Origin: Bodonicaedibacter sp963693005
Lineage (GTDB): Bacteria > Pseudomonadota > Alphaproteobacteria > UBA6184
Length of the DNA stretch: 64,000 nucleotides
Assembly: GCA_963693005.1 (NCBI GenBank)
Contig: OY843726.1
Coordinates: 248,001-312,000 of the forward strand
Direction: 5' to 3'
Position 1 is the stretch's first letter, and every line of letters begins with the position of its first letter. The notes beneath the pieces were generated by a model. That model made no database searches, was not told where the DNA came from, and saw only the letters and a list, made by a program, of their open reading frames with translations. Positions 27,233 to 36,673 of the stretch are shown here, piece by piece. The position numbers and the translations under genes were made by a program.

Positions 27233-28120
27233 TTACCCTTTCTGTAGCGCTTCGGAACCAGAGACAATTTCAATGAGTTCTCTAGTAATACGATCTTGGC
27301 GGCCTTGATTGTACTTCAGTTTCAAATCATGAATCATTTCATCGCTATTTTTGGTTGCATTATCCATTGCTGACATCCTTGCTGCAAACTCACCTACAAA
27401 TGTTCCTTTTATGGCTGACCACATACTTGCCTCTAAATATTGAACAAGAAATAATTCCATAAAGCCATTCTCATCCGGCAGAACATAAGGAATATGCGTA
27501 TCAGCGTTTGTTTGACTTTCACGCTTTTCATCTAGTTCAATAGGCAGAAGATGTGAAGTCTTAGCAATCTGTTCTAATGGAGATGAATAATGATTGCTTA
27601 CCATCAAACATCGTGAGATTTCCTGCCCTAAATATTTCTGTCTACACACACTAACAATAGCGGGAATATCTGCATGTTTCATTAAGTGAATCTGCGGCAA
27701 CTCAACTTGTTCAACCCTATTCGCATAATAAGCTTTTGCAAATGAAACCGCCTTTTTACCTATAGGTAAAAGACTAAAAGATTCACCCGACTGTTTTATT
27801 TTACTAATCAAATTATTGACATGACGAAAAAGTTGGGCATTAAAGCCACCACACAATCCCCGGTCTGCGGCCACTAATACAATCAACGTATTCTTATTAG
27901 AGTCATCCGCGGTCAACAAAGGATGATCAACACTCTTCAAAAAGCCTTGAGGCAAGCGACTTAATGTATCTACAATTTCTTTTTTATATGCATCTGCAGC
28001 TTCCCATTTTTTTTGGGCTTTACGAAATTTAGCTGCAGCCACCATATACATTGCCGACGTAATCTGTCGGGTAGATTGAACAGATTGAATTCTTGTTTTT
28101 AAAGCCTTCAAATTCGACAT
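27233..28120 (-). CDS. atpG: ATP synthase F1 gamma subunit
   Basis: This 295-residue central-stalk subunit starts SNLKALKTRIQSVQSTRQITSAMYMVAAAKFRKAQ. It contains the DRGLCGGFN signature, and its C-terminal helix (MSAMDNATKNSDEMI...YNQGRQDRITREL) is typical. It sits 3 bp from both neighbours in the operon. Confidence 0.97.
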   Translation of the reverse strand: MSNLKALKTRIQSVQSTRQITSAMYMVAAAKFRKAQKKWEAADAYKKEIVDTLSRLPQGFLKSVDHPLLTADDSNKNTLIVLVAADRGLCGGFNAQLFRHVNNLISKIKQSGESFSLLPIGKKAVSFAKAYYANRVEQVELPQIHLMKHADIPAIVSVCRQKYLGQEISRCLMVSNHYSSPLEQIAKTSHLLPIELDEKRESQTNADTHIPYVLPDENGFMELFLVQYLEASMWSAIKGTFVGEFAARMSAMDNATKNSDEMIHDLKLKYNQGRQDRITRELIEIVSGSEALQKG

Positions 28121-28123
28121 CGT

Positions 28124-29668
28124 TTATATAACCTGCTGAGAAATAAAACTATCCGAAACCTTTTGCAGAAATGCCCTCAAAGAAACCTCAATCTCGTCTG
28201 AAAACTGACCTAGATTTAACTTTAATGCCCAGGCTCCTTTTTCTTTTTTCAGTGCCGCAAATAGCTCCGTCTCAAATGGCTTAATTAATTCAACTGGCAA
28301 CTCATCTAAAAACCCTCTTGTTGCCGCATAAATAAGCGCCACTTGTTGCAAAATACTTAATGGTTTAAACAAGGGTTGTTTTAGAGCCTCAGTTAGCAAG
28401 TACCCTTTTTTTAATTGCTTTTGAGTCGTAGGGTCTAAATCTGAAGCAAATTGAGAAAATGCTTCAACTTCTCGAAATTGAGCCAACTCTAATTTAATAC
28501 TTCCCGCAACTTTTTTCATAGCTTTTGTCTGAGCTGCCGATCCAACACGGCTTACGGACAATCCTAGATTAATAGCTGGGCGCACTCCTTTGTAGAACAA
28601 ATCTGTCTCCAAAAAAATCTGACCATCCGTAATCGAAATCACATTCGTAGGAATATACGCCGATAAATCTCCAGATAAAGTTTCAATAATTGGCAACGCC
28701 GTTAACGACCCACCACCCTTTTCAGGTGACAGCTGCGCAGCACGCTCTAATAAACGCGAATGAAGATAAAAAATATCCCCTGGGTATGCTTCCCGTCCAG
28801 GAGGTCGACGCAGCAACAGTGACATTTGACGGTACGCAACTGCCTGCTTTGATAGATCATCATAAATCAACAATGCATGCATGCCATTATCTCTAAAATA
28901 CTCACCTATTGTGCACCCGGAATAAGGAGCCATTGCCTGAAATGGCGCTGGGTCTGATGATGATGCGACAACAACAATAGTATCTTTCATCGCATCTTCT
29001 TCTTCCAATCGTTTTACAATTTGAGCAACATATGACTGCTTTTGACCAATAGCCACATAAACCGAAATTACTTTATCTTCTTTAGTTTTTGCGTGTTTGT
29101 TCAAGCGGCTCTGATTAATGATGGTATCAATAATAATGGCAGTTTTTCCCGTTTGACGGTCACCAATAATTAGCTCACGCTGTCCTCTTCCAATGGGAAT
29201 CAACGCATCGATTGTCTTAATACCCGTTTGTAACGGGGTGCTAACCGATTCACGATCCATAATTCCAGGAGCAGCTCGCTCAACAGGAAGATATTCATTC
29301 GCACCTAAATTACCTTTATCATCAATTGGCTCTCCCACTGCATTCACAACTCGCCCTAACAGTGCCTCTCCAACGGGTACTTCTAAAACCTTTTGTGTTC
29401 TACGAACTGTAGCACCTTCTTTAATCGAGCGATCATCACCTAAAATCACAACGCCTACATGATCTTCTTCTAGGTTTTGAGCCACCCCCCTGACTCCTCC
29501 ATCAAAATCAACGACTTCATTGGCCCTTATATTTCTAAGGCCCCAAACCAAGGCAACTCCATCACGAACTGAAACAACCTTGCCTGTTTCATTCAGCTCT
29601 GCTGGGGCATGATACGTCGCAATCTTTTCCTGGATAACATTAATAATCTCAGTGGGGTTTAAACTCAT
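28124..29668 (-). CDS. atpA: ATP synthase F1 alpha subunit
   Basis: This 514-residue alpha subunit has the nucleotide-binding motif GDRQTGKT and the signature segment near the end of the nucleotide-binding domain (PAINLGLSVSRVGSAAQ). Its start overlaps atpH by 4 bp. Length and domain order are normal. Confidence 0.98.
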   Translation of the reverse strand: MSLNPTEIINVIQEKIATYHAPAELNETGKVVSVRDGVALVWGLRNIRANEVVDFDGGVRGVAQNLEEDHVGVVILGDDRSIKEGATVRRTQKVLEVPVGEALLGRVVNAVGEPIDDKGNLGANEYLPVERAAPGIMDRESVSTPLQTGIKTIDALIPIGRGQRELIIGDRQTGKTAIIIDTIINQSRLNKHAKTKEDKVISVYVAIGQKQSYVAQIVKRLEEEDAMKDTIVVVASSSDPAPFQAMAPYSGCTIGEYFRDNGMHALLIYDDLSKQAVAYRQMSLLLRRPPGREAYPGDIFYLHSRLLERAAQLSPEKGGGSLTALPIIETLSGDLSAYIPTNVISITDGQIFLETDLFYKGVRPAINLGLSVSRVGSAAQTKAMKKVAGSIKLELAQFREVEAFSQFASDLDPTTQKQLKKGYLLTEALKQPLFKPLSILQQVALIYAATRGFLDELPVELIKPFETELFAALKKEKGAWALKLNLGQFSDEIEVSLRAFLQKVSDSFISQQVI

Positions 29669-30210
29669 GCTATTATTTCCTTTATAGTCGATTTTAGTGT
29701 GCGAATTTTCTGACGAATAGATAAATCAAGTTCATAGTCGGGATAGTGAATCACTATACCTCCAATAAGATCTGAATCAACCTCAACTCTAAGATGAATC
29801 GATCCGTTAAGCTGCTCGGTTAAGGCCACCCTTAACTTCGTTTCTACTGCTTCTGATAATGGAAAAGCTGAGGTCACTCGAATACTTTGTATGCCTGACT
29901 GAAGATCCACATATTCCAAAAAAACTAAAAGCATCTCCTTAAAACAAGACATTCGGCGATTTTGAGCAACAATTGTCACAAAACTTAACATCAATAAAGA
30001 GAATTCCGCTTGATGACTCTCTACCAAAAAGTTAGTTTTTTCTTCATCTGGAATAAACGAATTTTTTAAAAAAGACTGCACTTCAACTGCATCTGATAAT
30101 ATAGCAAGTATTGATACTGCATCCGACACTATCTCTTTTAACACATCTCCTTCAACCGCCTGCTGATATAACGCAACTACATACGGCGACAATTTTTTGC
30201 GCACAAACAT
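29665..30210 (-). CDS. atpH: ATP synthase F1 delta subunit
   Basis: This 181-residue delta (OSCP) subunit has the six-helix N-terminal domain and the C-terminal signature LIGGIVIHYPDYELDLSIRQKI. It is the first gene of the F1 operon. The Fo genes are not nearby, as is normal in alphaproteobacteria. Confidence 0.94.
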   Translation of the reverse strand: MFVRKKLSPYVVALYQQAVEGDVLKEIVSDAVSILAILSDAVEVQSFLKNSFIPDEEKTNFLVESHQAEFSLLMLSFVTIVAQNRRMSCFKEMLLVFLEYVDLQSGIQSIRVTSAFPLSEAVETKLRVALTEQLNGSIHLRVEVDSDLIGGIVIHYPDYELDLSIRQKIRTLKSTIKEIIA

Positions 30211-30235
30211 TTCTAAGCACCTATTATGACCTATG

Positions 30236-30265
30236 AATCTACCATAGTTAGGGAAGCAATCTCAA
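30236..30265 (-). promoter_or_regulatory. Candidate promoter of atpHAGDC
   Basis: On the minus strand, TTGAGA (30265-30260) and TAGATT (30241-30236) are 18 bases apart, 26 bases before the atpH start. The -35 lies inside a 19-bp tandem duplication. Apart from this and the duplication, I see nothing in the 429 bp between atpH and tRNA-Gly. Confidence 0.4.
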
Positions 30266-30295
30266 GTTTTAGAAGTAATCTCAAGTTTTAGAAGT
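30258..30295. repeat. 19-bp perfect tandem duplication upstream of the F1 operon
   Basis: AATCTCAAGTTTTAGAAGT occurs twice without a gap (30258-30276 and 30277-30295), and AAT follows. Each copy contains a TTGAGA box on the minus strand, so a -35-like element is duplicated. Confidence 0.85.
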
Positions 30296-30639
30296 AATGC
30301 ACGATTATCTTAATCGCACTTTTAGCAAGATTGCCTCCAATCACAAGACAACGCACCACACTCAGTTCGCCTCTTTAAACGACAAAAAGCAGCCATTATT
30401 TTAACCGAGTCTAACTCCTCATACAAACCCCTACTTCTTCGCTGCCGTCTCACATAACTGTAGTTTCACGAATAAAAACCCACACATCCATGACAAAAAA
30501 TTACGCCTAATAAAAAATACATTTCACAAAGCTCTTCTGAACTTCATTGATCAATTGAGCTTCAATCAAATTCCGTCACAGGCGTTTTCCTAGAGGAATT
30601 CAATAAAAAGCATTTATTTCTGTCAGGTTAATTAAAAAA

Positions 30640-30713
30640 TGGAGCGGGTGAAGGGAATCGAACCCTCACAACCAGCTTGGAAGGCTGGGGTTCTACCGTT
30701 GAACTACACCCGC
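30640..30713 (-). tRNA. tRNA-Gly (anticodon TCC)
   Basis: A 74-nt cloverleaf starts GCGGGTGTAGTTCAACGG and ends with an encoded CCA. The anticodon loop CTTCCAA reads TCC. The T arm is GGGTTCGATTCCC. tRNA-Tyr lies just upstream. Confidence 0.96.
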
Positions 30714-30718
30714 ATAGA

Positions 30719-30804
30719 TGGTGGAAGGGACAGGATTCGAACCTGTGTAGACATACGTCGTCAGATTTACAGTCTGATGCCTTTAACCACTCGGCCACCC
30801 TTCC
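30719..30804 (-). tRNA. tRNA-Tyr (anticodon GTA)
   Basis: An 86-nt type II tRNA starts GGAAGGGTGGCCGAGTGG. The anticodon loop CTGTAAA reads GTA. It has a long variable arm and an encoded CCA. It is separated from tRNA-Gly by 5 bp. The Tyr-Gly order is common in bacteria. Confidence 0.96.
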
Positions 30805-30900
30805 GGCAGTCCTTGTTTGTCTGGCACCAAACTATGCTTTTTCAAAATGAAAGTCAATCCAAAATTTCAAACTATTAGCTCAAATTATACGGGGTATTTA

Positions 30901-31641
30901 TTACTCACTCCAGGTTTCATACGGGTCTGTTGCTAAAATTTCTAAGGAAGTATTTTCTTGGATAGGTAACTGTTTGCTTTCTATATCCAAATCAGACCTT
31001 TGAATAAAAAATATTTTTTGCTCACTATCTTTTGGACTCGTTGTCACAACAAAAGTCAAGGTGTCCAAGGAATTTATCCGATCGAAATCTGTGTTTGTCA
31101 CCTTTCTAGATCGCCCTCTTGAACCTAAAAATGCTCCTGCCCCACGTTTGCCGTGCGAAATCAACAAATACGCGAACCCTTCCTTTCCCCCATTAAACGG
31201 AGCATGAAACTTATCTACTATATCCAAAAACTCTGTTGTTATTGTTGAGTCTAATAGGTTTCGCTTCATCGTTGCCCCCTCAGAAACAGCGTAAGTGAAA
31301 AAACTTCCTTGCCCATCTTTTGCATATTCTGCAGGAATACCTAAAGTCTTATACGGAACCAAACCTATTTGCTGAACTGCCCCAGAACACCTTACCAAAG
31401 CGTCCCCATTAAATGCTTCGGGGGAACTAGGACACGGCACATAACCTTCTTCTCTGTGAAACCTATTCAATACCTTATTAATCATCAACACCCGATCACG
31501 GCTATTTGCCTCTTGTGCTGCTAAGCGCGCTTGCTGCAACAAAGCAAGCATCCCACCCCAGCAAACACTCAAGATGATCAGCGCAATCGCCATCTCCACC
31601 ATCATAAAACCATCGGAATGCTTTAACCGATCACTCATCAA
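30901..31641 (-). CDS. Prepilin-type protein (pseudopilin-like) B
   Basis: This 246-residue protein has a type IV prepilin N-terminus. A basic leader ends in G, then FMMVEMAIALIILSV with the Glu at position +5 of the mature chain. The C-terminal part is not recognised. Its start overlaps the stop of the similar gene upstream by 11 bp. No pilus or type II secretion motor genes lie in the window. Confidence 0.8.
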   Translation of the reverse strand: MMSDRLKHSDGFMMVEMAIALIILSVCWGGMLALLQQARLAAQEANSRDRVLMINKVLNRFHREEGYVPCPSSPEAFNGDALVRCSGAVQQIGLVPYKTLGIPAEYAKDGQGSFFTYAVSEGATMKRNLLDSTITTEFLDIVDKFHAPFNGGKEGFAYLLISHGKRGAGAFLGSRGRSRKVTNTDFDRINSLDTLTFVVTTSPKDSEQKIFFIQRSDLDIESKQLPIQENTSLEILATDPYETWSE

Positions 31642-32353
31642 AACTAAAGTACATTACGCAAGATTTTTCAGAATTAGAAAGATTATATCGACCTTCCTTG
31701 ACACACTTACCCAGAGACAGTCTTCCCGAATCAAGCGATCTTACGGAACCACTTGTAGGAGACCCACTCCCAATTTTTTTATTAATATAGCTTGCCTGTG
31801 CGGGCGTTAACAGCGCCCCTTCCCCAGAGCTCTCACCTGACTTACTCCCTAAAACAATCCATGGGCCTTGCATAGATTCTACCGGGTCAAATGCAACCGT
31901 ATAACCGCCACCCAACCCACTCTCAATCAATCCATCGCCATATCTTAATGTCTGATTTTCTGCGGGTGGAATTAATCCATTTTCAGATTTTAAGTGCGAC
32001 CAGAAACGGCCACTACTAGATGTCAACGTAAAAGGGTTCCCAGACAGCATTCCCACTCCATCACCATTCACAAGATCCTCATGAATATCACGTGAAGCAT
32101 ATGGAAAATCACCTGGGAGAAATCCATGTTTTTCTTGAAAATGTTGAACGTCCAAACGAATTTTTTGAACATCTCGAATAATCGCATTCAGCCTAGCCTG
32201 GTCAATCAAGTGCTTGCCTTGCAACAATGCTCCCATTAGAATACCAATGATAACAAGCGCAATCGCAATCTCCACCAGGCCAACGCCTTCTTGCCAATAT
32301 TTTTCTTTTTGTGTCTGATTCATGAAAGCTGTTCTAAACCTTTCAGCCATCAA
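31631..32353 (-). CDS. Prepilin-type protein (pseudopilin-like) A
   Basis: This 240-residue protein has the prepilin signature GVGLVEIAIALVIIGIL, with cleavage after the Gly and Glu at +5. A helical segment QARLNAIIRDVQKIRLDVQHFQ follows, then a GDFP turn, as in T2SS/T4P pseudopilins. The leader is long (about 22 residues), and an ATG at residue 11 may be the true start. Paired with the next gene, it may form a minor-pilin set. Confidence 0.82.
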   Translation of the reverse strand: MMAERFRTAFMNQTQKEKYWQEGVGLVEIAIALVIIGILMGALLQGKHLIDQARLNAIIRDVQKIRLDVQHFQEKHGFLPGDFPYASRDIHEDLVNGDGVGMLSGNPFTLTSSSGRFWSHLKSENGLIPPAENQTLRYGDGLIESGLGGGYTVAFDPVESMQGPWIVLGSKSGESSGEGALLTPAQASYINKKIGSGSPTSGSVRSLDSGRLSLGKCVKEGRYNLSNSEKSCVMYFSFDE

Positions 32354-32380
32354 TATACAAACAAAACCGATAACAATTAC

Positions 32381-33460
32381 TTAATCACTGTTAGATTTTT
32401 CCATAGATTTTAACGGAGGAAACCATCTTCGTTTATATTTAGACAAAGGCGTTTTACGGCGCTTTTTGTTCACATAGTCACCATGAGTAACGCGCTGTTG
32501 TCGCAGCACAGTAGTCACGCTTCGGCGATCTTTTAATCTTACTAAAAACTTAACATGTTGCACACCATCTAAAAAGTATCGCCATTGATCTGACGTTACC
32601 CCTCCCCAAAACGCACCTACAATAATTAATACCGTAGAGACAGCTATAACAATATGCAATTCTCCTAGGCCAAATAAATAAAGCCACAGAATTGATAAGA
32701 TTGGGTTTGTATACGACAAAATTGACAACAGTTGAAAGTTACCTTTTTTTATCCCCAAATCCCAGCAGTAGTACCCCATTCCAGCGCACGTTAACCCCAT
32801 CAGAGTCATAGTCACCCACTGAACAAAACTCGGAGCAACCGTTTCCTCTATCCCTAGATGAGCCACTGCGAAAACTGCTGCACCCAACAAACTGTAAAAT
32901 CCAACCATTTCTGATGGAGCATTAAATTTTCGAGACAAAACCGTGTACAAACTCCAGGTCACCGCACACAAGAAAGCAAATGCATACCCCAACAATGCAG
33001 ACAAAGATACGCCTGTCGCTTCTGTAGGTTCTGCCAAAAACAGTAAAAACACCCCACCAAAACCAATCAGAGCCGATACCAGCGTACGGCGATAATTTTT
33101 GCGCTTTTGCATAAACTGCGAAAACAGCACCACCATAATAGGCCAAGTATAAATCACTAAATCAGCCTGAACAGGCGGAGCATATTTAAAGGAAAGCACA
33201 TAAAACATTTGTTGCCCACATATCCCAACAAATCCAACAATCCAAACGTACAGCGGCTGCTTAAGTTGAGATAACTTATTGTTTCTATATGCTTTATATA
33301 AACAAAATAAAAACCCAGAACAAAAAGTTACTGTCAAAACTTCAAATGTAGGCAGGTCTTTTAGAAAAGTTGCAAACGAGGCCGAAAACGACCACAACAA
33401 AAGAGCAAAGTATCCAATAAGTGTATATTTTTTTAATGAAACGTTATGCTTATTTGTAAT
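32381..33460 (-). CDS. DMT-superfamily (EamA) transporter
   Basis: This inner-membrane transporter has about ten helices in two EamA repeats, followed by a basic C-terminal tail of about 60 residues (KKRRKTPLSKYKRRW). The first clear initiator, TTG at 33400, cuts into helix 1. The frame is open about 20 codons further, giving KKYTLIGYFALLLWSFSASF, a full first helix. No ATG, GTG or TTG lies in that extension. An ATT at 33460 has GGGGAG 9 bases upstream and may be the start (infC-like). The substrate is unknown. Confidence 0.8.
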   Translation of the reverse strand: MTNKHNVSLKKYTLIGYFALLLWSFSASFATFLKDLPTFEVLTVTFCSGFLFCLYKAYRNNKLSQLKQPLYVWIVGFVGICGQQMFYVLSFKYAPPVQADLVIYTWPIMVVLFSQFMQKRKNYRRTLVSALIGFGGVFLLFLAEPTEATGVSLSALLGYAFAFLCAVTWSLYTVLSRKFNAPSEMVGFYSLLGAAVFAVAHLGIEETVAPSFVQWVTMTLMGLTCAGMGYYCWDLGIKKGNFQLLSILSYTNPILSILWLYLFGLGELHIVIAVSTVLIIVGAFWGGVTSDQWRYFLDGVQHVKFLVRLKDRRSVTTVLRQQRVTHGDYVNKKRRKTPLSKYKRRWFPPLKSMEKSNSD

Positions 33461-33552
33461 AGCTCTTCACTCCCCAATGCTTCTTTTAATTAAGCAAACC
33501 ATACAACAATCTGCTTAAAATATCAAATTTCATCCCTATTTGACATTTTAAG

Positions 33553-36051
33553 TTACACCTCAAAAGTAAAATCCGGATTCAAAAGTTCTTCTATTTTAGA
33601 CACGACAAATTCTTCTAGTTTTTCTAAATCTTCAAACAAAAAATTACTCACTTCTCCCGACTTTACCCCCCAGTAACTAACCATAAAGGGGGTAGACTTT
33701 GAAATCATTGGTGCAAAAGCACCGTTTTTTAACATTAAACCCAGCAAAACTAACTGTGGGTAGTCACCTTGAATTACACTTTTTTTAGATGGAAGCCCCC
33801 CTGTCTTGTAGTCTATTATTTGAAACGATCCATCCTCAAGTTGATCAACTCTGTCTGCCTTTCCAACAATATTAACATAACCAAACTGCGTCTCAACAGT
33901 CCACTCACCTCTAATCTCTGTCCAAGTTTTCAGAGAAGATATAGACTGATTCATTTGCTCAAAATTTCGGACACACGCAACCAAATCACTTTCCCAAAAC
34001 ATACTTTCACTTGCTGACAAATTAAGCTTCTTTAATTTTTCCATGGCCACACATAGCATTTCTTTGCTACTTAAATTTTCATTAATACCTTGCTCTAAAA
34101 CCTCATGAATCAAAATGCCTCTTGACAAATGGTTAGCCGACTCGTCCCACTCAGGGAGATCTTTCATCTCTAACAAACGATTTTGAACAAATAATCTTGG
34201 ATCATTAATCCACAAATGAATATCCGATATAGATAACTTCTGTGGTCGCAAGTGATCCGGAATCTGATATATTTTTGTTTTCGTTACCCCCCTTTCGGTC
34301 GGGTCTCTCTCCAAAGAAATCACGGGTAACGAAACCCCCGCTAGCTTACACACAACGCTTAAGCGGCTCCACCATCGTGATGACGTTGCAGGCAGTCCAT
34401 TTATTTGGGCACTCCGGCACAAGAATACATACTTACTCCCCATTAAAGATAAAAATGCATGGGACAACCCATCAGTAGACAGGACAGAATCCGGCAACCC
34501 TATTTCTTGACGCACTCGAACATTTAGCCACGGAGATGATAGAGAACCCTCCGGCCATTCCCCTTCATTAAAGTCTGCCAAAATCACTGTCTTTGGGTGC
34601 ATCAATCGCGACTCCATCGGTCCCATTAACTGCAAATATGGAGGCCTAGGGGTTTGCTCTCGACAAGTTTTCGATTGCAACCTTATCCGAAACATCTCAA
34701 GATTTTCAGAGATATTTAACAACGCTTGAACTTGCTCAAATTCCGAGTAGTTTTCAGCAATCACCCCCCATTTTTTTAATAAACTTAAAGCTTCACTGGC
34801 TTGATCCTTAAATGCCTCCAATTGAGGCCGCTGAAACAGTGTCTTTAACTCATCTAACCGTTGAACGTCCTCCTCTGATTTAGGGTCATATGCGCCTAGA
34901 ACCTCTAAAAACTTTAGCTGTTTTGATCGTCCTAAATAGTCAACTTTTCTAGCAAAGTCGCCCCAGTAAGAGTGCAATACAGGATGCGAGATAAGATTCA
35001 ACAAGCGTTCATACTTTTTATTGTCCATCATCCAACTCAACATTAATAGTATTAGTTGACCATATGAAGTTTGATCTAATGGACGGCCAAAAGAGTCATC
35101 TATCGATATTTCCGCGCCATCACACATAGTATGAATAATCGATGACAATTGTCGATTAGACGTCACCAACGATACAACCTTATCGCCTAATGCAAATCTT
35201 TGTTGTGCAACCTCAACAATCTGACGAGCTAAAACTAATATATTTAGGGTCTCTATGCATATTACACCCTCTATATCTTTTTCAATTTTTACCGATTTTG
35301 GAACTTCTGATTGCAATTGAGCCTGTAATTTTCTTCGAGGAATATATACTGGCAGTTGTTTAAACACTAAAGAATCTAGCAGATCTGCAGAAAACTTCCC
35401 CGAGGCCAATACATAGTGTTCGTCTTGCAAGGCCTCGGCTAATCGATGTACTGCTGGGGGGACTACCCCGTCAACCAGCAAGTATACTTTCTTTTCAATT
35501 GATGGTAGCTTCTCAACAAATCCATCCAACCTTGCAACAAAACTACGATCAACCTTTCTGCCTTCAGGAAACTTTTTAATTAAAGTGGTGATTAGTTTTT
35601 GTAGCACAGGTTGGTCATTTCTATACGCAACCTTCAAAAGCTCTGATAGAGCTATTTCGTTCAAACCCAACTCGGCTTGCAGTGATTGAATAGAACTCAA
35701 AAAGCACTTTTTTTGTTCAAAAGTTAAATTTTGAGTTTTAAACACCTCCTCTGTAAAGTAGGGGTCCTCAAATACATCCCAACATAACCTCAACTCATCC
35801 TCAACAACGTCTATTTTATCTCCCAAAATTGTGTCATATGTCCGAATTTCATTTCGAACCAACAACGCTGGAGCCTTATACAACAAGCCTTTTAAACGAT
35901 TTGCTGCGCGCTGCGTTGGCAACACGATAAGGCGATTCTCCCCTGAAAACTGTTGAATATGTTGAACCAACCACCATAATACATCCGAGCCAGTCGGAGC
36001 CATATAGCTTCCAGGATTTAAAGAAAAAACATCCATACCCTTAACCATCAA
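33553..36051 (-). CDS. addB: AddB-type double-strand break repair protein
   Basis: This 832-residue protein matches the alphaproteobacterial AddB family. It has an N-terminal inactivated helicase part (ENRLIVLPTQRAANRLK), the middle LMHPKTVILADFNEGEWPE box, and a C-terminal RecB-type nuclease. The nuclease shows GILIHEVLEQG, GKADRVD, IIDYKTG and QLVLLGLML. It is shorter than usual (about 1000). In alphaproteobacteria addA normally follows, but a DMT transporter follows here. The complex repairs DNA breaks. Divergent promoter space with the OMP gene is small. Confidence 0.87.
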   Translation of the reverse strand: MMVKGMDVFSLNPGSYMAPTGSDVLWWLVQHIQQFSGENRLIVLPTQRAANRLKGLLYKAPALLVRNEIRTYDTILGDKIDVVEDELRLCWDVFEDPYFTEEVFKTQNLTFEQKKCFLSSIQSLQAELGLNEIALSELLKVAYRNDQPVLQKLITTLIKKFPEGRKVDRSFVARLDGFVEKLPSIEKKVYLLVDGVVPPAVHRLAEALQDEHYVLASGKFSADLLDSLVFKQLPVYIPRRKLQAQLQSEVPKSVKIEKDIEGVICIETLNILVLARQIVEVAQQRFALGDKVVSLVTSNRQLSSIIHTMCDGAEISIDDSFGRPLDQTSYGQLILLMLSWMMDNKKYERLLNLISHPVLHSYWGDFARKVDYLGRSKQLKFLEVLGAYDPKSEEDVQRLDELKTLFQRPQLEAFKDQASEALSLLKKWGVIAENYSEFEQVQALLNISENLEMFRIRLQSKTCREQTPRPPYLQLMGPMESRLMHPKTVILADFNEGEWPEGSLSSPWLNVRVRQEIGLPDSVLSTDGLSHAFLSLMGSKYVFLCRSAQINGLPATSSRWWSRLSVVCKLAGVSLPVISLERDPTERGVTKTKIYQIPDHLRPQKLSISDIHLWINDPRLFVQNRLLEMKDLPEWDESANHLSRGILIHEVLEQGINENLSSKEMLCVAMEKLKKLNLSASESMFWESDLVACVRNFEQMNQSISSLKTWTEIRGEWTVETQFGYVNIVGKADRVDQLEDGSFQIIDYKTGGLPSKKSVIQGDYPQLVLLGLMLKNGAFAPMISKSTPFMVSYWGVKSGEVSNFLFEDLEKLEEFVVSKIEELLNPDFTFEV

Positions 36052-36116
36052 TAGATGACGACACTATCGAAAACCAAAAACGCATACAGGAACTCTCTTG
36101 CAAAATTTTACTTTTG

Positions 36117-36145
36117 TTGACAAATATGATAGTAAACGTCTTAAA
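36117..36145 (+). promoter_or_regulatory. Candidate sigma-70 promoter of the OMP-znuCB operon
   Basis: A perfect TTGACA (36117-36122) lies before TTAAAT (36141-36146 by my count, spacer 18), and the OMP start codon follows at 36167. No Zur box could be proven by eye. Confidence 0.5.
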
Positions 36146-36166
36146 TATAGCACACGTGGAAACATC

Positions 36167-36667
36167 ATGTTAAAAAACCTTGCTCTGCTCTTAGGATTGG
36201 CGCTCTCTCCAATAACCGCAAAATGGGAAGGTGTTTACCTTCGTGGAAAAACATCTATAGTTTCCATTAACGGCACGGGTGAAATCAACTCTAGTTTTGC
36301 TAGTGGATATGGCGTAATTTTACCTGGGTATTTCAATCAAGGACTGTACGTCGGGTTAGATGCAGAATTATTAAATATAAACATCAGCCTAGCTAGCAAT
36401 AGTGATTGGAACTTTCGGCCAAAAGCTCTCCTGCGCATAGGGATACCGCAAACGCAATACTTACCATATCTAGCTCTCTCATTAGCTTACTATGGAGATG
36501 AACCAAAAGGGCTTTTTACCTGGGGGCTTCGTGCTGGCATTGATTTTGATTTTATTTCTCCCAGCTTCTTTTGGGGACCTTACATCGACTACTCAAAAAC
36601 TATAAATGCACCAAGCAACAACTTTTACATATTAACATCTGGAATTAGCTTTGGTTGTAGGTTTTAA
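36167..36667 (+). CDS. Small outer-membrane beta-barrel protein
   Basis: From ATG 36167 (GGA 7 bases upstream) the protein is 166 residues. It has a signal peptide (LKNLALLLGLALSPITA), then about eight amphipathic strands ending GISFGCRF. The terminal Phe is the usual BAM-recognition residue. The frame is open upstream to a TTG, which adds a non-signal segment and is unlikely. It is placed 6 bp before znuC and probably belongs to the same operon, so a role in metal entry across the outer membrane is possible. Confidence 0.75.
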   Translation: MLKNLALLLGLALSPITAKWEGVYLRGKTSIVSINGTGEINSSFASGYGVILPGYFNQGLYVGLDAELLNINISLASNSDWNFRPKALLRIGIPQTQYLPYLALSLAYYGDEPKGLFTWGLRAGIDFDFISPSFFWGPYIDYSKTINAPSNNFYILTSGISFGCRF

Positions 36668-36673
36668 ATAGAG

